Of a DNA stretch of 64,000 nt, positions 25,596-36,724 are shown one piece after another; the first letter of the stretch is position 1, and the number at the start of each line of letters is the position of its first letter. Under the pieces are notes generated by a model that saw only the letters and a program-made list of their open reading frames with translations, was not told the origin of the DNA and did no database searches. The translations under genes were made by a program, and so were the position numbers. The stretch is from NCBI GenBank assembly GCA_025094145.1, contig JALLLS010000040.1, positions 1 to 64,000 of the forward strand, given 5' to 3'. This stretch comes from Spinellus fusiger. Its lineage: Eukaryota > Mucoromycota > Mucoromycetes > Mucorales > Phycomycetaceae.

Positions 25596-26687
25596 ATGCC
25601 AAAGTATTACTGTGGTAAGTCCCTTGACTGATGAATGAATGAAGGAGAGAGAACATTAACCGTGGAATAGAATACTGCGATATCTTCTTGACTCATGACA
25701 GCTGTAAGTAAGCCACATTATGACTGCACTGACATTAGACAGCTTCTGTACGTAAAGCACACAATGCAGGCAAGAACCACGTACTGAACGTGAGAAACTA
25801 CTATGCAGGTAATACAAGTGGATCCTGTCTGTTGATGGATAGGTAGACTGATACCAGTTGCATGCTAGAGATTGGACAGGACAAGGCACAGGCTATTATT
25901 GATGAGATCACCAAAGCCTATGAGAACTCAGCTTCAGGTAAAGAAGAATTGGCAGGAGAGTTTAGCAGGAGAGAAAGTGTGACTGAGCGTGTTTTTTCTC
26001 TTCTTTCTTTCTATGGTGTGTTCTTCTTTGCAGTGCTGCCTCCACAGTATTCTGGCTATCCTCTTCCTCTTCCTGGTGCATGTAAGTGTGTGACGCAAGA
26101 GAAAGTGCATTAAATAGAAATAAAGATGCCATGCCTCACTTGTTTGGTCGTCCTCCTCCTCATATGATGGGGAGACCTCCTGCTGGATTCCCACCTTTTC
26201 CTCCTCCTCCAGGCATGTTTCCTCCCGGGCATATGCCTCACCTTCCACCTGGGGGTCCTCGTAAGTGAATTCTATAAAGAATGATACTAGTGAAAGGAGT
26301 GATGATTAATGTATGTGTGTATGTGTGTTGGATAATGGTGTATTGGTATATTGGTATATTGGTATAATGGTATATTGGTATAATGGTATAATGGTATATT
26401 GGTGTGGACATGACTTTATAATGGATCTGTCTATAATGGATTCCTATTATACAATCATAGGCCCCTTTGGACAAGGACATCCACCACCACCTAATGCGGG
26501 TGGTTATTATGGTCCTCCCGGTGGTCCCCCTCATGGTCCCCCTCATGGTTCTCCCCATGGTCCTCCTCATGGTCCTCCCCACGGTCCTCCCCACGGTCCT
26601 CCTCATGGTCTTCCTCATGGTCCTCCTCATGGTCCTCCCCATGGTCCTCCGGGCGGTCCTCCGGGCGGTCCTCCGGGCGGTCTCTGA
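25596..26687 (+). CDS. YHC1: U1 small nuclear ribonucleoprotein C
   Basis: U1 snRNP protein that stabilises U1 snRNA:5' splice-site pairing. Small exons build MPKYYCEYCDIFLTHDSxSVRKAHNAGKNHVLNVRNYYA, the U1-C C2H2 finger (Cys-x2-Cys...His...His), followed by EIGQDKAQAIIDEITKAYENSAS. The first exon contains only MPKYYC; introns are ~40-60 nt. The C-terminal part is proline/glycine/methionine-rich (FGRPPPHMMGRPPAGFPPFPPPPG) like other U1-C proteins, but ends in an unusual tandem run of Gly-Pro-Pro-His units. The stop is TGA at 26685-26687. About 200 residues. Boundaries of the middle exons (about 26030-26130) are the least certain. Confidence 0.9.
26515..26680 (+). repeat. coding 12-bp minisatellite (GPPH/GPPG units)
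   Basis: About thirteen tandem 12-bp units of the type GGTCCTCCTCAT in the last exon of the U1-C gene, encoding Gly-Pro-Pro-His, with Gly-Pro-Pro-Gly at the end. Units vary mainly at synonymous sites (CCC/CCT, CAT/CAC), so the protein repeat is older than a recent slippage event. Confidence 0.9.
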
Positions 26688-27266
26688 AGAGACACGTTTA
26701 GAAGTAAGGTGATTTGGACAAAGAACTTGCAAATATGTCTAATGTTTAAGTAGTCTTTTTTCTTTTTTCTTTTTTTTTATCTCTCTTTCTTCATGCTTTA
26801 CTGTGACTATAACTTCATGAATTCTATAAATTAAGAACTCCAACTTCCAGTCAATAAAAATAAAATAAAAGGGAGTGTTCTTGTACAATACATACAGTGT
26901 ATTTTATTACATAAGGACATTGTTTTATAAATATATTTATATATTATATATATTATATTAAATGTAGGTCTTTGTCTTTACAATGAAAATGAAAACAGTC
27001 TTTACAAATAGACATACTATTACAGAAGAATGTCCTCTCTCTCTAGGCCAAGAAAGGAGCATGAATGACTGCTGTTAATAACAAATAACAAATAATAATA
27101 TATTAACAAATAACAAATAATAATATATTAACAAATAACAAATAACAATATATTAACAAATAACAAATAATAATATATTAACAAATAATAATAATATAAT
27201 ATAAACAATGACCATCAACACGTGTCCATTAAAAGTGTCGCTTTTCCAACCCGGGTCTTCCGTACT
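26688..27266. other. AT-rich intergenic region with tandem repeat
   Basis: Contains the U1-C 3' UTR and the Lunapark promoter. From about 27078 to 27200 there is an AT-rich tandem array with units like ATTAACAAATAACAAATAATAATAT (about four copies). No gene is seen. Confidence 0.5.
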
Positions 27267-27872
27267 ATGGGTTTCTTCTTTAAGAAAAAGGTATCTCCCT
27301 CATCCGCTGCCATTAATAACACTACAAGACAGACCCCAATGACTATGAGAAGATACTTTCTGAACTGGACGAGAGTATCCAAAAGGCAGAGCTGAGACTG
27401 TCAGATATCAAGATGCGTGAACGTAGAGCCAGTGTATGGTTTAGTATCTACAGTGGAGTGCTATGGCTTGTCTATGTTGTTTTTTGGTTCTTTACTCTGA
27501 ATAAAGGCGATACCAGCTATAAGAACATCGCTCTAAAAGCAAGTCCTGTGGTGCTTATGCCTATAGTGTAAGTGACTTGCCCAGAGAAGAGTGAAAGACT
27601 GACGTGCCCAGGCTGTACTATACACGTGCTTTTGTTCGGTGGATGTATACAAGACGACAGACCAATGAAGAAGCAAGACTCACTCGACTGAGAGGAGAGC
27701 AAAAGTTGAAAGTAGAAGAGCTTAAAAAGTCCACTGCCTATTACACGACCAAATCACTACTCGAGAGATATGACAATGGGAAGAACACAGCAGCAGCAGC
27801 AGCCATGCCTGGTCAGCAGTCACCCCACGGACAAGGACAAGGACAAGGACAAGGACAAGGACAAGGACAGAG

Positions 27873-27907
<35 letters not shown>

Positions 27908-28587
27908 AGAATGGTTTACGACAGAGAACAGCAGGTAGCTTTCTAGTCAAGTTCTGTTGACAAGAACAAGTACTCAAACATCTATTAGTGAGATCCAACA
28001 ATAGCCCAATGCCAGCAAGAAGAGAAGGTCCAGTGCAGTCACTAAATGGCCACCTTCCTCCTTCTCTGTCCATTCCACCTCCTGCTGGTGCTGGTTCACA
28101 TTATCCATTGCCAGAGAATCAACGGCCACCTTCCCAGCCGCAGTGGTATGATCGATTGGTGGATGCTCTTGTAGGAGAAGACAGTCCAGAGTCAAAGTAC
28201 GCATTGATCTGTGGCCATTGTTATACGCACAATGGACTTGTATTAGTGCAGGAGATGGAAACCATTCGTAAGTGTCTAGTGGGTCTATGTTACTGCTAAT
28301 AATGAGTAGAATACACATGTCCCCACTGTAAGAAATTCAATCCCTCCCGTCGTTCAAGGCAACTCCACCCAGGCGGCCCTGTACTTCCACCCCACACACC
28401 TTCTTCCTCTACTGACTTTGGACTTCTCCTTCAAGAACATTCTGTGTCTGAAGTGTCGGTGGAGAGTCCCAAACAAATTCCCAATGCTGATGCTGATGCT
28501 GATGCAGACACTTCTTGTGCTTCTCCTACTACCACTGGCACTAGTACTAGCACAGAACAAAATAACACTACAAAAGAATCTCAATAA
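27267..28587 (+). CDS. LNP1: Lunapark-family ER junction protein
   Basis: ER membrane protein that stabilises three-way tubule junctions. The start MGFFFKKK is followed, after a 5' intron, by an acidic coiled coil (TDPNDYEKILSELDESIQKAELRLSDIK), a first membrane span (SVWFSIYSGVLWLVYVVFWFFTL) and a second (IALKASPVVLMPIV), then a coiled coil (RRQTNEEARLTRLRGEQKLKVEELKKS). The C-terminal Lunapark zinc ribbon has paired cysteines, ALICGHCYTHNG and YTCPHCKKFNPSR, split by an intron (about 28268-28314). Between them is a Gly-Gln repeat encoded by GGACAA hexamers (27828-27905). The extreme C-terminus is Ser/Thr/Asp-rich with an Ala-Asp repeat. The domain order matches the family, and five exons give about 370 residues. 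Confidence 0.9.
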
Positions 28588-28694
28588 AATCAACGGATGT
28601 GGCTGCTGTAGAAATACAAACTCATCTTTAGAGCATTCCTGCTGGCTATTATTACTACTGTTTGTTATTACTACTGTTTGTTATTACTGCTGCT

Positions 28695-31021
28695 ATGCAT
28701 ACACTACCCCTCCCTCCTCTACGCTCACTGGTCCTTCAACACCACACCCAGGACACCCTGTCAATAACACCACCCACACCACCCACACCGCCCACACCTC
28801 ACACTCTGCCACACCGCCAGCCTCTCTTGACAAGCCAACAGGAGATACTGTCTCTGATAGTAGCATGTCACTATAACTTGTCTGTAAGTAGTTGTTTATC
28901 CTCAGACTCTATACTATAAGCTATACTGTAGGACTCATAGTCTCTTCTTTTTCTTCTTTCTAATAAAACAATAGCCTACAGACAGAACAACTGTGTGCCA
29001 GTCTATTGCTATTATGAAAAGACACCTCAAGTTCTCGTGTGTTACATTTGCCCAACAGTGGTGCCAACAGAAGAGCACTGTATCCTGTCTAACTGCTTAC
29101 CATCAGTTGTGGGAGGGCACAGGGGGTGGCGTCTCCCTTGACGTTCTTCTCCACCAAGCATCTCCTGTATGGCTTGTAGAACAGCTGAAACAACTCGTAT
29201 TGGAGGATCCAACGGCATACCAAGGCAAGTTTCCTTTGAAGAAATGGACACTTTCTTCTTCTTCTTCTCTCTTTCTAGGAGACTCAACAACTTGTAGACT
29301 TTATGGCAAGACTGGTGGCAGTAGAAGAAAAGGGTGCTGCAGTGAACAGCACTCTATTACTGTTATTATCATCTGCATTGGATCGATTGATGGATATAAA
29401 GTAGGCTGATATCAAGTCATTGATATGTCTATTCTACACTCACACTCTGTTCATTTTGCTGTCTATTTTACTATGCAGTGAGTCAATGATAGACAGTATC
29501 TATCTTGTGTACTTGTTAGAATTGCTACAAGAAAAACAGAAACTATTATGGATGCGATGGGAAGAGCGTCTTGGTGTAGTAGAAGCTATTCTTGACAAAG
29601 TATTATGGACTCATAGAGATATAAGCAAGGATACTTCCCATCCCATGACAAAAGAACAATGTTTGGTAGATGCCAAAATATTCATATGCACAGGTAAACA
29701 GAGTCTACATGGACATATTTTCATTCATTCCCTACTGTGCTTGCCTACTGTTTGCTGCTGTTGTTGTTGTTGTTGTTGTTGTTGCTATTGTTGCTATTGT
29801 TGCTGTTGTTGCTATTGTTGCTGTGTTCACTTGCAGACACTTCAGATGCATTTCATTCTCGTATTCCTGTCCTTAGCCTTGTACTGCAGTGGTTTACGGA
29901 ATCAGAGATGCCCCTCTCTCAACAATGCCAATCCATACCCGTCTATTTCCTCCATCATTGCACAACCCATCGCATTGTAAGTCGTCTTTTTATTATTCTT
30001 TTTCTCAATGAAAAGCCAAGACACTCTCCAATAGTGCTCTTCTTTTTGGTCTATGTCGTATTGCATGCAGTGAATGGCAAACAGCACATGTAGCAAAGTG
30101 TGTTGCATGTCTTCATGCCACGACAGATCTTCTAGTAGAACAATTGGCAGGACATGACGCAACCAAAGTGATCTTTCTTCTAGGCTATCTTCAAATCCTA
30201 CTGCATTTCACAGGATCCCAAATTCATCTTCACTATTCTGCCTGGTTCCATGTAACTAAACTTCTTCTACACTTTTCCATGCCCTTATATTAATCCATGT
30301 CTGCAGTCAACATGGGTGGATAAACACACCACACGCATCCACAGCAAGAAAGAGGGTCAGATGCTTCTACAGTGCCTAGAAGCCATGGCACCCTATGAGC
30401 TGCCTGCCATTCTTCAGGTAAGAACGAGAGGGGGCAACAGCATCCCCTGGGCTTAATGAAGTCTTATGGCTTAGATCCATGTAAGATTAATGCAACATTG
30501 CCACACCTTGCCTGCTTCTTCCTATGTAGCAATGGTTAAAGCACGTCTAGTGAGTCTAGATGTAAGTCACTGCACTCTCACTCTCTTTATTCTTCTTCTT
30601 CATTTCTTCATTTCTTCATTTCTTCATTTCTTCATTTATGTATTCATTTATGTATTCATCTGTTGATGTATTCATCTGTTGATGTATTGGTGTCTATCCA
30701 TTAGATGGAACCCTGTCCAAAACAGATCCCTCTTTCTATACTAGCACCCCTTCTTGCTGATGTGACGCATATACGACAAGGCCACACTCAGCAGGGCATT
30801 CATACACTCATGGTGGCCTATGCTAAAACATCAACCATCCCAAAATCACTCTTGGAGGATTCTATTTTCCATGCAAGGTGGTTTAAGACTACATTTGTAC
30901 CTGCTCTATTGCAGTGGAAACCTCATGATGGCGCCCCCTTTCTTATCAAAGCCCATCAACGCTTCCTCCATGCCTTGTGTCAAATGGGCAAAATCAGTAC
31001 ACCCCTTTTGCCTTTTACTTG
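28695..31021 (+). CDS. putative FANCA-like protein (multi-exon, helical)
   Basis: About ten exons encode a leucine-rich, helical protein with no low-complexity core: for example QKLLWMRWEERLGVVEAILDKVLW, LVEQLAGHDATKVIFLLGYLQ, and VRLMQHCHTLPASSYVAMVKARL. Near the C-terminus IFHARWFKTTFVPALL is followed ~25 residues later by FLHALCQMGKI, closely resembling the pattern of vertebrate FANCA (F-x-A-x-W-F...PALL...K-I-P-x-x-L) as I remember it. That is the only basis for the name. The start MHTLPLPPLRSLVLQ and a Thr/Pro-rich linker are inferred. Splice phases could not be reconciled near 29,225 and near 29,980, so the model may be wrong there or the gene may be damaged. A TTG/TGC repeat lies inside one intron (29756-29822). 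It follows Lunapark by 107 bp. Confidence 0.45.
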
Positions 31022-31295
31022 ATGAGAAGGGTAATAATAAGTTCTTTATGTAGAAGAGTAAGAGATAAAACATGGACAAATGAGATGATAAAGAGAAGAA
31101 GAAAAGAGAGAATAATAATAAGAATAAAAAGAGAAAATAATAATAAGAAAAAGAAATAAAGAAAATAGAAAAGAAAAACAGAAGAGAAAATAAAAAGAGA
31201 AACTGTTACTATGACAATACTTTTCTTTTTTTTTCTTTTTTTTTTCTTTCTATTTTTTTCTTTCTTTTTCTCTCTCTCCTTGGTGTAAAGGAGAC
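31022..31295. other. convergent 3' region, purine/pyrimidine tracts
   Basis: 274 bp between convergent stop codons. The left half is A/G-rich (AGAAAATAATAATAAG), the right half T/C-rich, consistent with two opposing 3' UTRs. No gene is seen. Confidence 0.5.
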
Positions 31296-34058
31296 TTAGT
31301 TAAAAGCTCTACCGTTGTTCAGAGTGCTGTACAAGTCTGCAATCTCCTTTTGATAGACCTTCTTTGCTATTTCACGCTTCAATTTAAAGGTGGGTGTCAA
31401 TAAATCATTGTCAATGGTGAATTCATCGGCTGTAAGGTAGACAGCACGGATCTGCTCAAAACCTTTGAGATCGCTTTCCTTTGCAAAGGCATTCCATGTC
31501 TTTAACAGCTCATTTCTAACATCAGGTGAGGCATACAGATCTGCCTTGGACAGTTGGGAGAACTCGGAGTGCTGGGCAGCCCATGCGTTGATGCTGTGGG
31601 CATCAGGCACAACAATGGCCACCAATGAGGCCTGCATGGAGTCACCATAGACAAAGGCCTGAGCCACCAACTCGTGCTTCTGATAAACACCTTCAATCTT
31701 CTCAGGAGCAATGTATTCTCCCTGGGACAGTTTGAAAATGTTCTTGAGACGGTCAATCACAACAAGACGACCGGCAGCATCAAACAGGCCAATGTCGCCT
31801 GTATGCAGCCACCCGTCGGCGTCGATGGTTTCTGACGTCTTTTCAGGTGCGTTGAGGTATTCGCGGAAGACGGCATGGCCGCGAATACAGATTTCGCCTC
31901 GTGGGTTGGGTGTGTCGGTGGAGCGGTAGTCCATTTCAGGGACATCTACTAGTTTAATTTCTGAGCAAGGGAAGGGAATGCCCACAACACCAGATGTGTT
32001 ATCATCACGCACGGTCTATTGAGAGTAGAGTGTAAGTGATAGAGTGTAAGTGATATCACGCCCATAGAATAACACCCATAGAATAGCACTCACCAAACAA
32101 CTGGCACAGAAGTTCTCGGTCTGTCCATAGCCTTCATACACCTGAGCAGAAAAACAGATACGCATAAAGTCCATAACATCAGGAGACACGGGAGCAGATC
32201 CACTAAGAATAAAGCGGAGACGACCGCCCAATTTTTGGCGAATCTATAGACAATGTGTATATGAGAAGGGTGATGATGACGAGGATGATGACGAGGATGA
32301 TGATGACGATGATAAATGTAGGAAGCAGGTGTTTTGGATGGCCCTCTTCTTGCCTTTATATAATAAAAAGGGATAGAGTCCAACTTACTTGTCCAAACAC
32401 CAGTCGATCCCACAGCCAGTGATCCACACGGGACTGCAAATTGCCTTTCTTCTGGGAAAAGGCAGTGTGGAACATAAGACTGCTGATGCCACCCTTGGCC
32501 TTAACACCTGACAGCACCTTGTCATAGATGCGGTTAAAGAGACGAGGCACTGAACAGAACACAGTGGGCTTCAATTCTTCAATGTCGTCCAACAGTTTGG
32601 CTGTGTTTCCATGGTAATACCCAATGGATGCACCTCTGAAGATGTGGATACCCTGAGCAGCACGTTCAAATACATGAGCAAGAGGAAGATAGGAGATGTA
32701 CACATCTGTGCTGGAAATGGGAGCAAAGGTGCCTGCATCACCAGTAAGGGCAATACCAGTGACAGAAGCAACACAGTTGGCTTGGGTGAGAACAGCACCC
32801 TTAGGCATGCCTGTTGTGCCACTGTTGATTTTGAATAGTCCAGAAATGTATGCATTAGTGGGCAGCTCTCTTATTTCTCTCTCTTATTTCTTAATTTCTC
32901 TCTTTTCATCTTCTCCTTTTGTAAGAGATGGTGTATAGGAGGATCCTTATGAGTCACCAACCCAGTCCACAGCACCCAAGGGAGCACCCAAGGGAGCACC
33001 TCAAATGAAAGATGAATAAAGTCCTTCTTCTTTACCTTGTGTAGCATATAGTAGCAATGTCTGATGCACTAGGCAGCTCAGTCTCAGCCTGCGTGGCTTT
33101 TGCACCCAACCCTTCTACTTCTTTATAGGTAGTCACAGTTAAACCAGCAGCCTCTGCTTTAGTCTTGTCTGCGTCTGGAATGACATCATCCATAATAATA
33201 ACATGCTTGATGGTGGGCAGTTGTGCCTTGAGGTCAGTGATGGTGGCTAGCTTGTCGGCGCTGGAAACAATAAACTCCATCTCTGTTTGGTTAACGATGT
33301 AATCAATGGCTTCGGCACCCAGAGTGTCGTACAGGGCAACAATAATAAAGGACTGTCGGTAGCACGCCTGCTCTGTCATTGTCTAGGGCAACACATCAAT
33401 CCATATGAGAACAAACTCGGAGTAGAACCATAATAAATAATAAACACAAAGGAGGGAATAATAATAGGAATAAGAAAAGGAATCACAAGTTACCCATTCA
33501 GGACGGTTGATACTGTAAACACCGATCACTTTTTGACGACCAAGGCCAATGTGAACAAGACCCTTGCCAAAGTTCTCAATGCGCTTCTTGACGACGGTGT
33601 GAGATTCCCATACGTATTCTTTGGGCACGCCGTTTTCCATACGACGCTTACCCAAGGCAGGGCCACCTACAGCCGACAAAAGAGCAGAGTGAATAACAAA
33701 GTAGAATAGAGCATAAAGTAGAATGGAGCATAACAACAACAAACAATAACAGTAACAGTAACAGTAACAATAACAATAACAATAACAATAACAATAACAA
33801 TAACAATAACAATAACAATAACAATAACAAACACACCCCATCTTCCTTTTCCTCTTTTGTATGTGCTCTCTTTCTCTCTCTTTGTTTACCTTTGCCTTTC
33901 TCATAGCCATGCAAGTACATATCCCACATCGTGTAAATGTTTTCAGGATGATCAGCTAGCTTATCAGCAAACTTAAAATGTCGCATAGGACTCGTCTCGC
34001 CCTCTTTCTTTACAGAGCCTGTAGCAGGCACAGAGTAGGGTGGTTGAAAAGTAGTCAT
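31296..34058 (-). CDS. long-chain fatty acid-CoA ligase
   Basis: ATP-dependent acyl-CoA synthetase of the Faa/ACSL type, activating long-chain fatty acids for lipid synthesis or oxidation. The start MTTFQPPYSVPATGSVKKEGE leads through exons with TMWDMYLHGYEKGK and GLGRQKVIGVYSINRPEW to ACYRQSFIIVALYDTLGAEAIDYIVNQTE. The AMP-binding P-loop is split by an intron (about 32829-33034): CYT|SGTTGMPKGAVLTQAN. Later come STDVYISYLPLAHVFER, GYGQTE and DGWLHTGDIGLFDAAGRLVVIDRLKNIFKLSQGEYIAPEKIE (the fatty-acyl-CoA synthetase signature). The C-terminus ends LYSTLNNGRAFN, with no obvious peroxisomal SKL signal. About 680 residues. An AACAAT hexamer repeat sits in the second intron. The gene starts only about 120 bp after the Ataxin-10 stop. 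Confidence 0.93.
33741..33830. repeat. (AACAAT)n microsatellite
   Basis: About fifteen tandem AACAAT/AACAGT hexamers within an intron of the acyl-CoA ligase gene. No function is apparent. Confidence 0.9.
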
Positions 34059-34179
34059 TGTGAAGGAAAGGAAAAATAAAATAAAAATTAAAGTAATAAA
34101 AAGAAAAGCAACGTTGAACAACGTAATCTGAATGAGGGCACGTTAAATAGGAAACCCCAGCAAATTCTTAAAGGAGCAA

Positions 34180-36473
34180 CTACGGAGTCTGATTCAGTGT
34201 GTTCAATTGCACCTTTCCATTCACAAGAGTGGCCTTGAGACCCATTTCTGTCAGTTCAGGAGTCTGTACTGCTTCCATTGGCTTCAATTCCTCAATCAGC
34301 CGTTGATTCTCTGGGTTGTCTTGGAGAATGTATCTCAGGGCAAGAATGGCATGCTCACGGATATCTGATAGGAGATCACGAGATCACGGAAGAAAGAAAA
34401 GGAGTAAGTAAGCAGAATAGACGGGGGGGAAAGGGTAGCGAGAAAGTGATTTGTATTAAGAGAATAAAGGGAAAAAGAAAAAAAAAAGAATCCTGCTTTG
34501 TCTACTTACATGGATTATTGTCATCCACTCTGCATTGTCTAAGCACCAGAGGAATTCCTCCAATAAGACGTAGCTAGTTCATAGCAAAGGTGAGGTGTTT
34601 CTGTTCTCGTCTTAGGGTAAGCAGTCCCCTGTGGTGTTTACCTTATCTTGCATATCTCTGCTCCGAGAACACATCGTACCAATACATCGCACACACTCTC
34701 TTTTTAGATAGTCAAATCCTTGGCCTGTGCTTAGGGGGTTGGGTAACCTAGCAACTGGATCCACTTTGGCTGTCTTGACAACAGGACTCAGTGTCTCCAA
34801 GTCGTCAAGGAGACCTAATAATAAACGAGACTTTAATCAAGCTTACTAACCTTAGATCGCAAAAACAATTTACCCGTTGTTACTGTCAATTGATCCTGTT
34901 CCACAAGCAGCTGCATGATGAGAGGCTGCTTCTCTGCTTCTGCCGCATTCAAGCCATTCGTGATTTGTAACAGCAGTACAAGACGAGTGTACATACTGGA
35001 AAGACCTTCTACTTCTAGAGAGGACTTTTCAGATCCATGGGCAATCAGTTGTTGGAGGACAGCAGAGGATGCCTGGCATGTTTGTTTCTGAGCAATGCAT
35101 AAATAGCTCAACTCTCTGTGGGTAATAAAGTCAGGGAAGTTGTCTGGGTGGGATTGAAGACAGGAGTCCATCAGTTTCAGCAGAGGAATCTCTTGCTGGA
35201 TTCTAAATGGAAAGACAAAAGACGAAAGATTAAAAATAACAAGGCAGCGTCAGTCACCATCATTAGGAAGCAAGAGGTCTATTTTCCCACACCAAGAGAA
35301 AAGCAGTCTTACTGTTGGCACTGGACAAGATCCACCCAATAGCCTTGGTGCATTAAATGAAAAATAATGCCACACCTGTGAATAGGTCGGAGTGAGTAAA
35401 GGGTGTAGATGAATGGGGAAAAATAAATAAGAGGAGACATTCTCTCTGATTGGCTGCCCATAGCCCTCATTACCCTAATTCAAAATGAGTGCCCTGCTTT
35501 TCATGCGAGGACTCTAAATTAGACAGTAGAACGGCAAGAATACGCTGGCCTCTCTCTGTTGTGACTAGCTTGAAGCTAAAAGGCACAGACCATGCATTCT
35601 TCTTTCTTAGTATGAGACTGCTCTTTTGGGGCTGTTCTAGGGCCTGGATTACCTTGTGGCAGAACATCCTCGAAGGCCATTCAGCACCAGGACAAGGACA
35701 CTCATCACTACCTTTTCCTCCTGACACACGAGAACTCGACTGTGCAGTCCATGTGGATGAGTGGGTGTGACTGTCTAATGGTAGTCTACCTCCAAAACAG
35801 TCCTTGCTCGGTTGTCATCCATGCTGTCCACGTGGCTCTGATCAGGGCCTCATTGCCTGTCATTGCATTACAGAGTGCTTGGACACTCACTTGGATGAGT
35901 AAGTCGCCTTGTGTATCAAACAGGTGGTCTTTGCATAAAACGGTCCCAAGTACCTGTGTTAAGCCACAGTCACTTTCACCCAGCCAATAAGAGGTTAGCC
36001 TTCTTCCTTTTCTTCTTGTCTCTTTTTGTTTGTTTGTATTCATAGAAAAAGGAACAGATGGAAGAGGGGGACTTACAAAGCAAGCGATTGGTGGGAGGGT
36101 GCAGAAAGACTATTCCGCATCAACTTCACCAGTGCAATAAGACACTCTGTCTCTACTTCCTCCAACAACAATGGCACACATTCCACACTGTACATCCAAA
36201 ACTCCCGTGCTGTGCCTAACGACAGACTGAGAAAGGGAAGAGCGGGTGGATGAGCCAAGAACTGTCAACACAATAAACAAAGCACAAAAAATAGATAGAA
36301 GACTACCGAAAGGACACATCGACCAGTGTGTGCTGTACCGCAGTCACAAGTGCCTCACATAGCACTCCACATGTCATGCGACTGTGGCGGTACTCATCAA
36401 GACAGTGCGTGACATGCATTCGAAAGGGAGAAAAAGGGACAATAACAAAATAAAAGCAGTCGATTGTGTTCAT
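34180..36473 (-). CDS. ATXN10: Ataxin-10 homologue (armadillo-like, CTR86 family)
   Basis: Armadillo-like repeat protein of the Ataxin-10 family; the yeast member is Ctr86 and the exact role in fungi is unclear. The C-terminal Ataxin-10 domain is the diagnostic part: GQGFDYLKRECVRCIGTMCSRSRDMQDK, and after introns an exon with IREHAILALRYILQDNPENQRLIEEL, matching the family pattern of F-Y-K-R-D-x-V...IGNLC and NPENQ. The start MNTIDCFYFVIVPFSPFRMHVTHCLDEYRHSRMTCG at 36473 is inferred from the first exon, and the following exon gives the helical ALPFLSLSLGTAREFWMYSVECVPLLLEEVETECLIALVKLM. The stop at 34180-34182 follows VQLNTLNQTP. Roughly ten small exons, about 600 residues. Middle exons (34,830-35,990) are in the right order but their borders are approximate. 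Confidence 0.82.
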
Positions 36474-36724
36474 GACGATCAATAAAACTCCGAAGAGAGA
36501 AGAGGAGAAGTGAGTTGGGTTGAATGAGGGAAGTCTTGGTCTTTATCCTTATCCTTCCTTCCTATTTCTAACAATAGATAAGCTGTCTCTCTAGTGACAT
36601 AACTATAGCTGTCGTCCTTTCCTTTATCATCATCGTCATCGTCATCGTCATCATCATTCTCTCTCTTCTCTCTTCTCTCTCTCTTCTCTTTCCATTTTAC
36701 TAGTCCTTCCTTTGTCATCTTCCT
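36474..36724. promoter_or_regulatory. divergent ATXN10/SEC2 promoter region
   Basis: 251 bp between divergent start codons. It contains a (CATCGT)n-like trinucleotide run (about 36626-36657) and a CT-rich tract (36660-36695) just upstream of the SEC2 start, which may form a nucleosome-free or pyrimidine-rich promoter. Role inferred from position. Confidence 0.45.

Noticed and set aside
29217..29279. A second GC-AG intron in the FANCA-like gene
   Set aside because: The GCAAGT donor at about 29,224 gives the wrong phase for the clearly coding ETQQLVDFMARL exon; another donor or an error is as likely.
29700..29980. Poly-Cys/poly-Leu proteins from the TTG/TGC repeat
   Set aside because: The repeat lies in an intron of the FANCA-like gene, with a good GTAAAC donor and TTGCAG acceptor.
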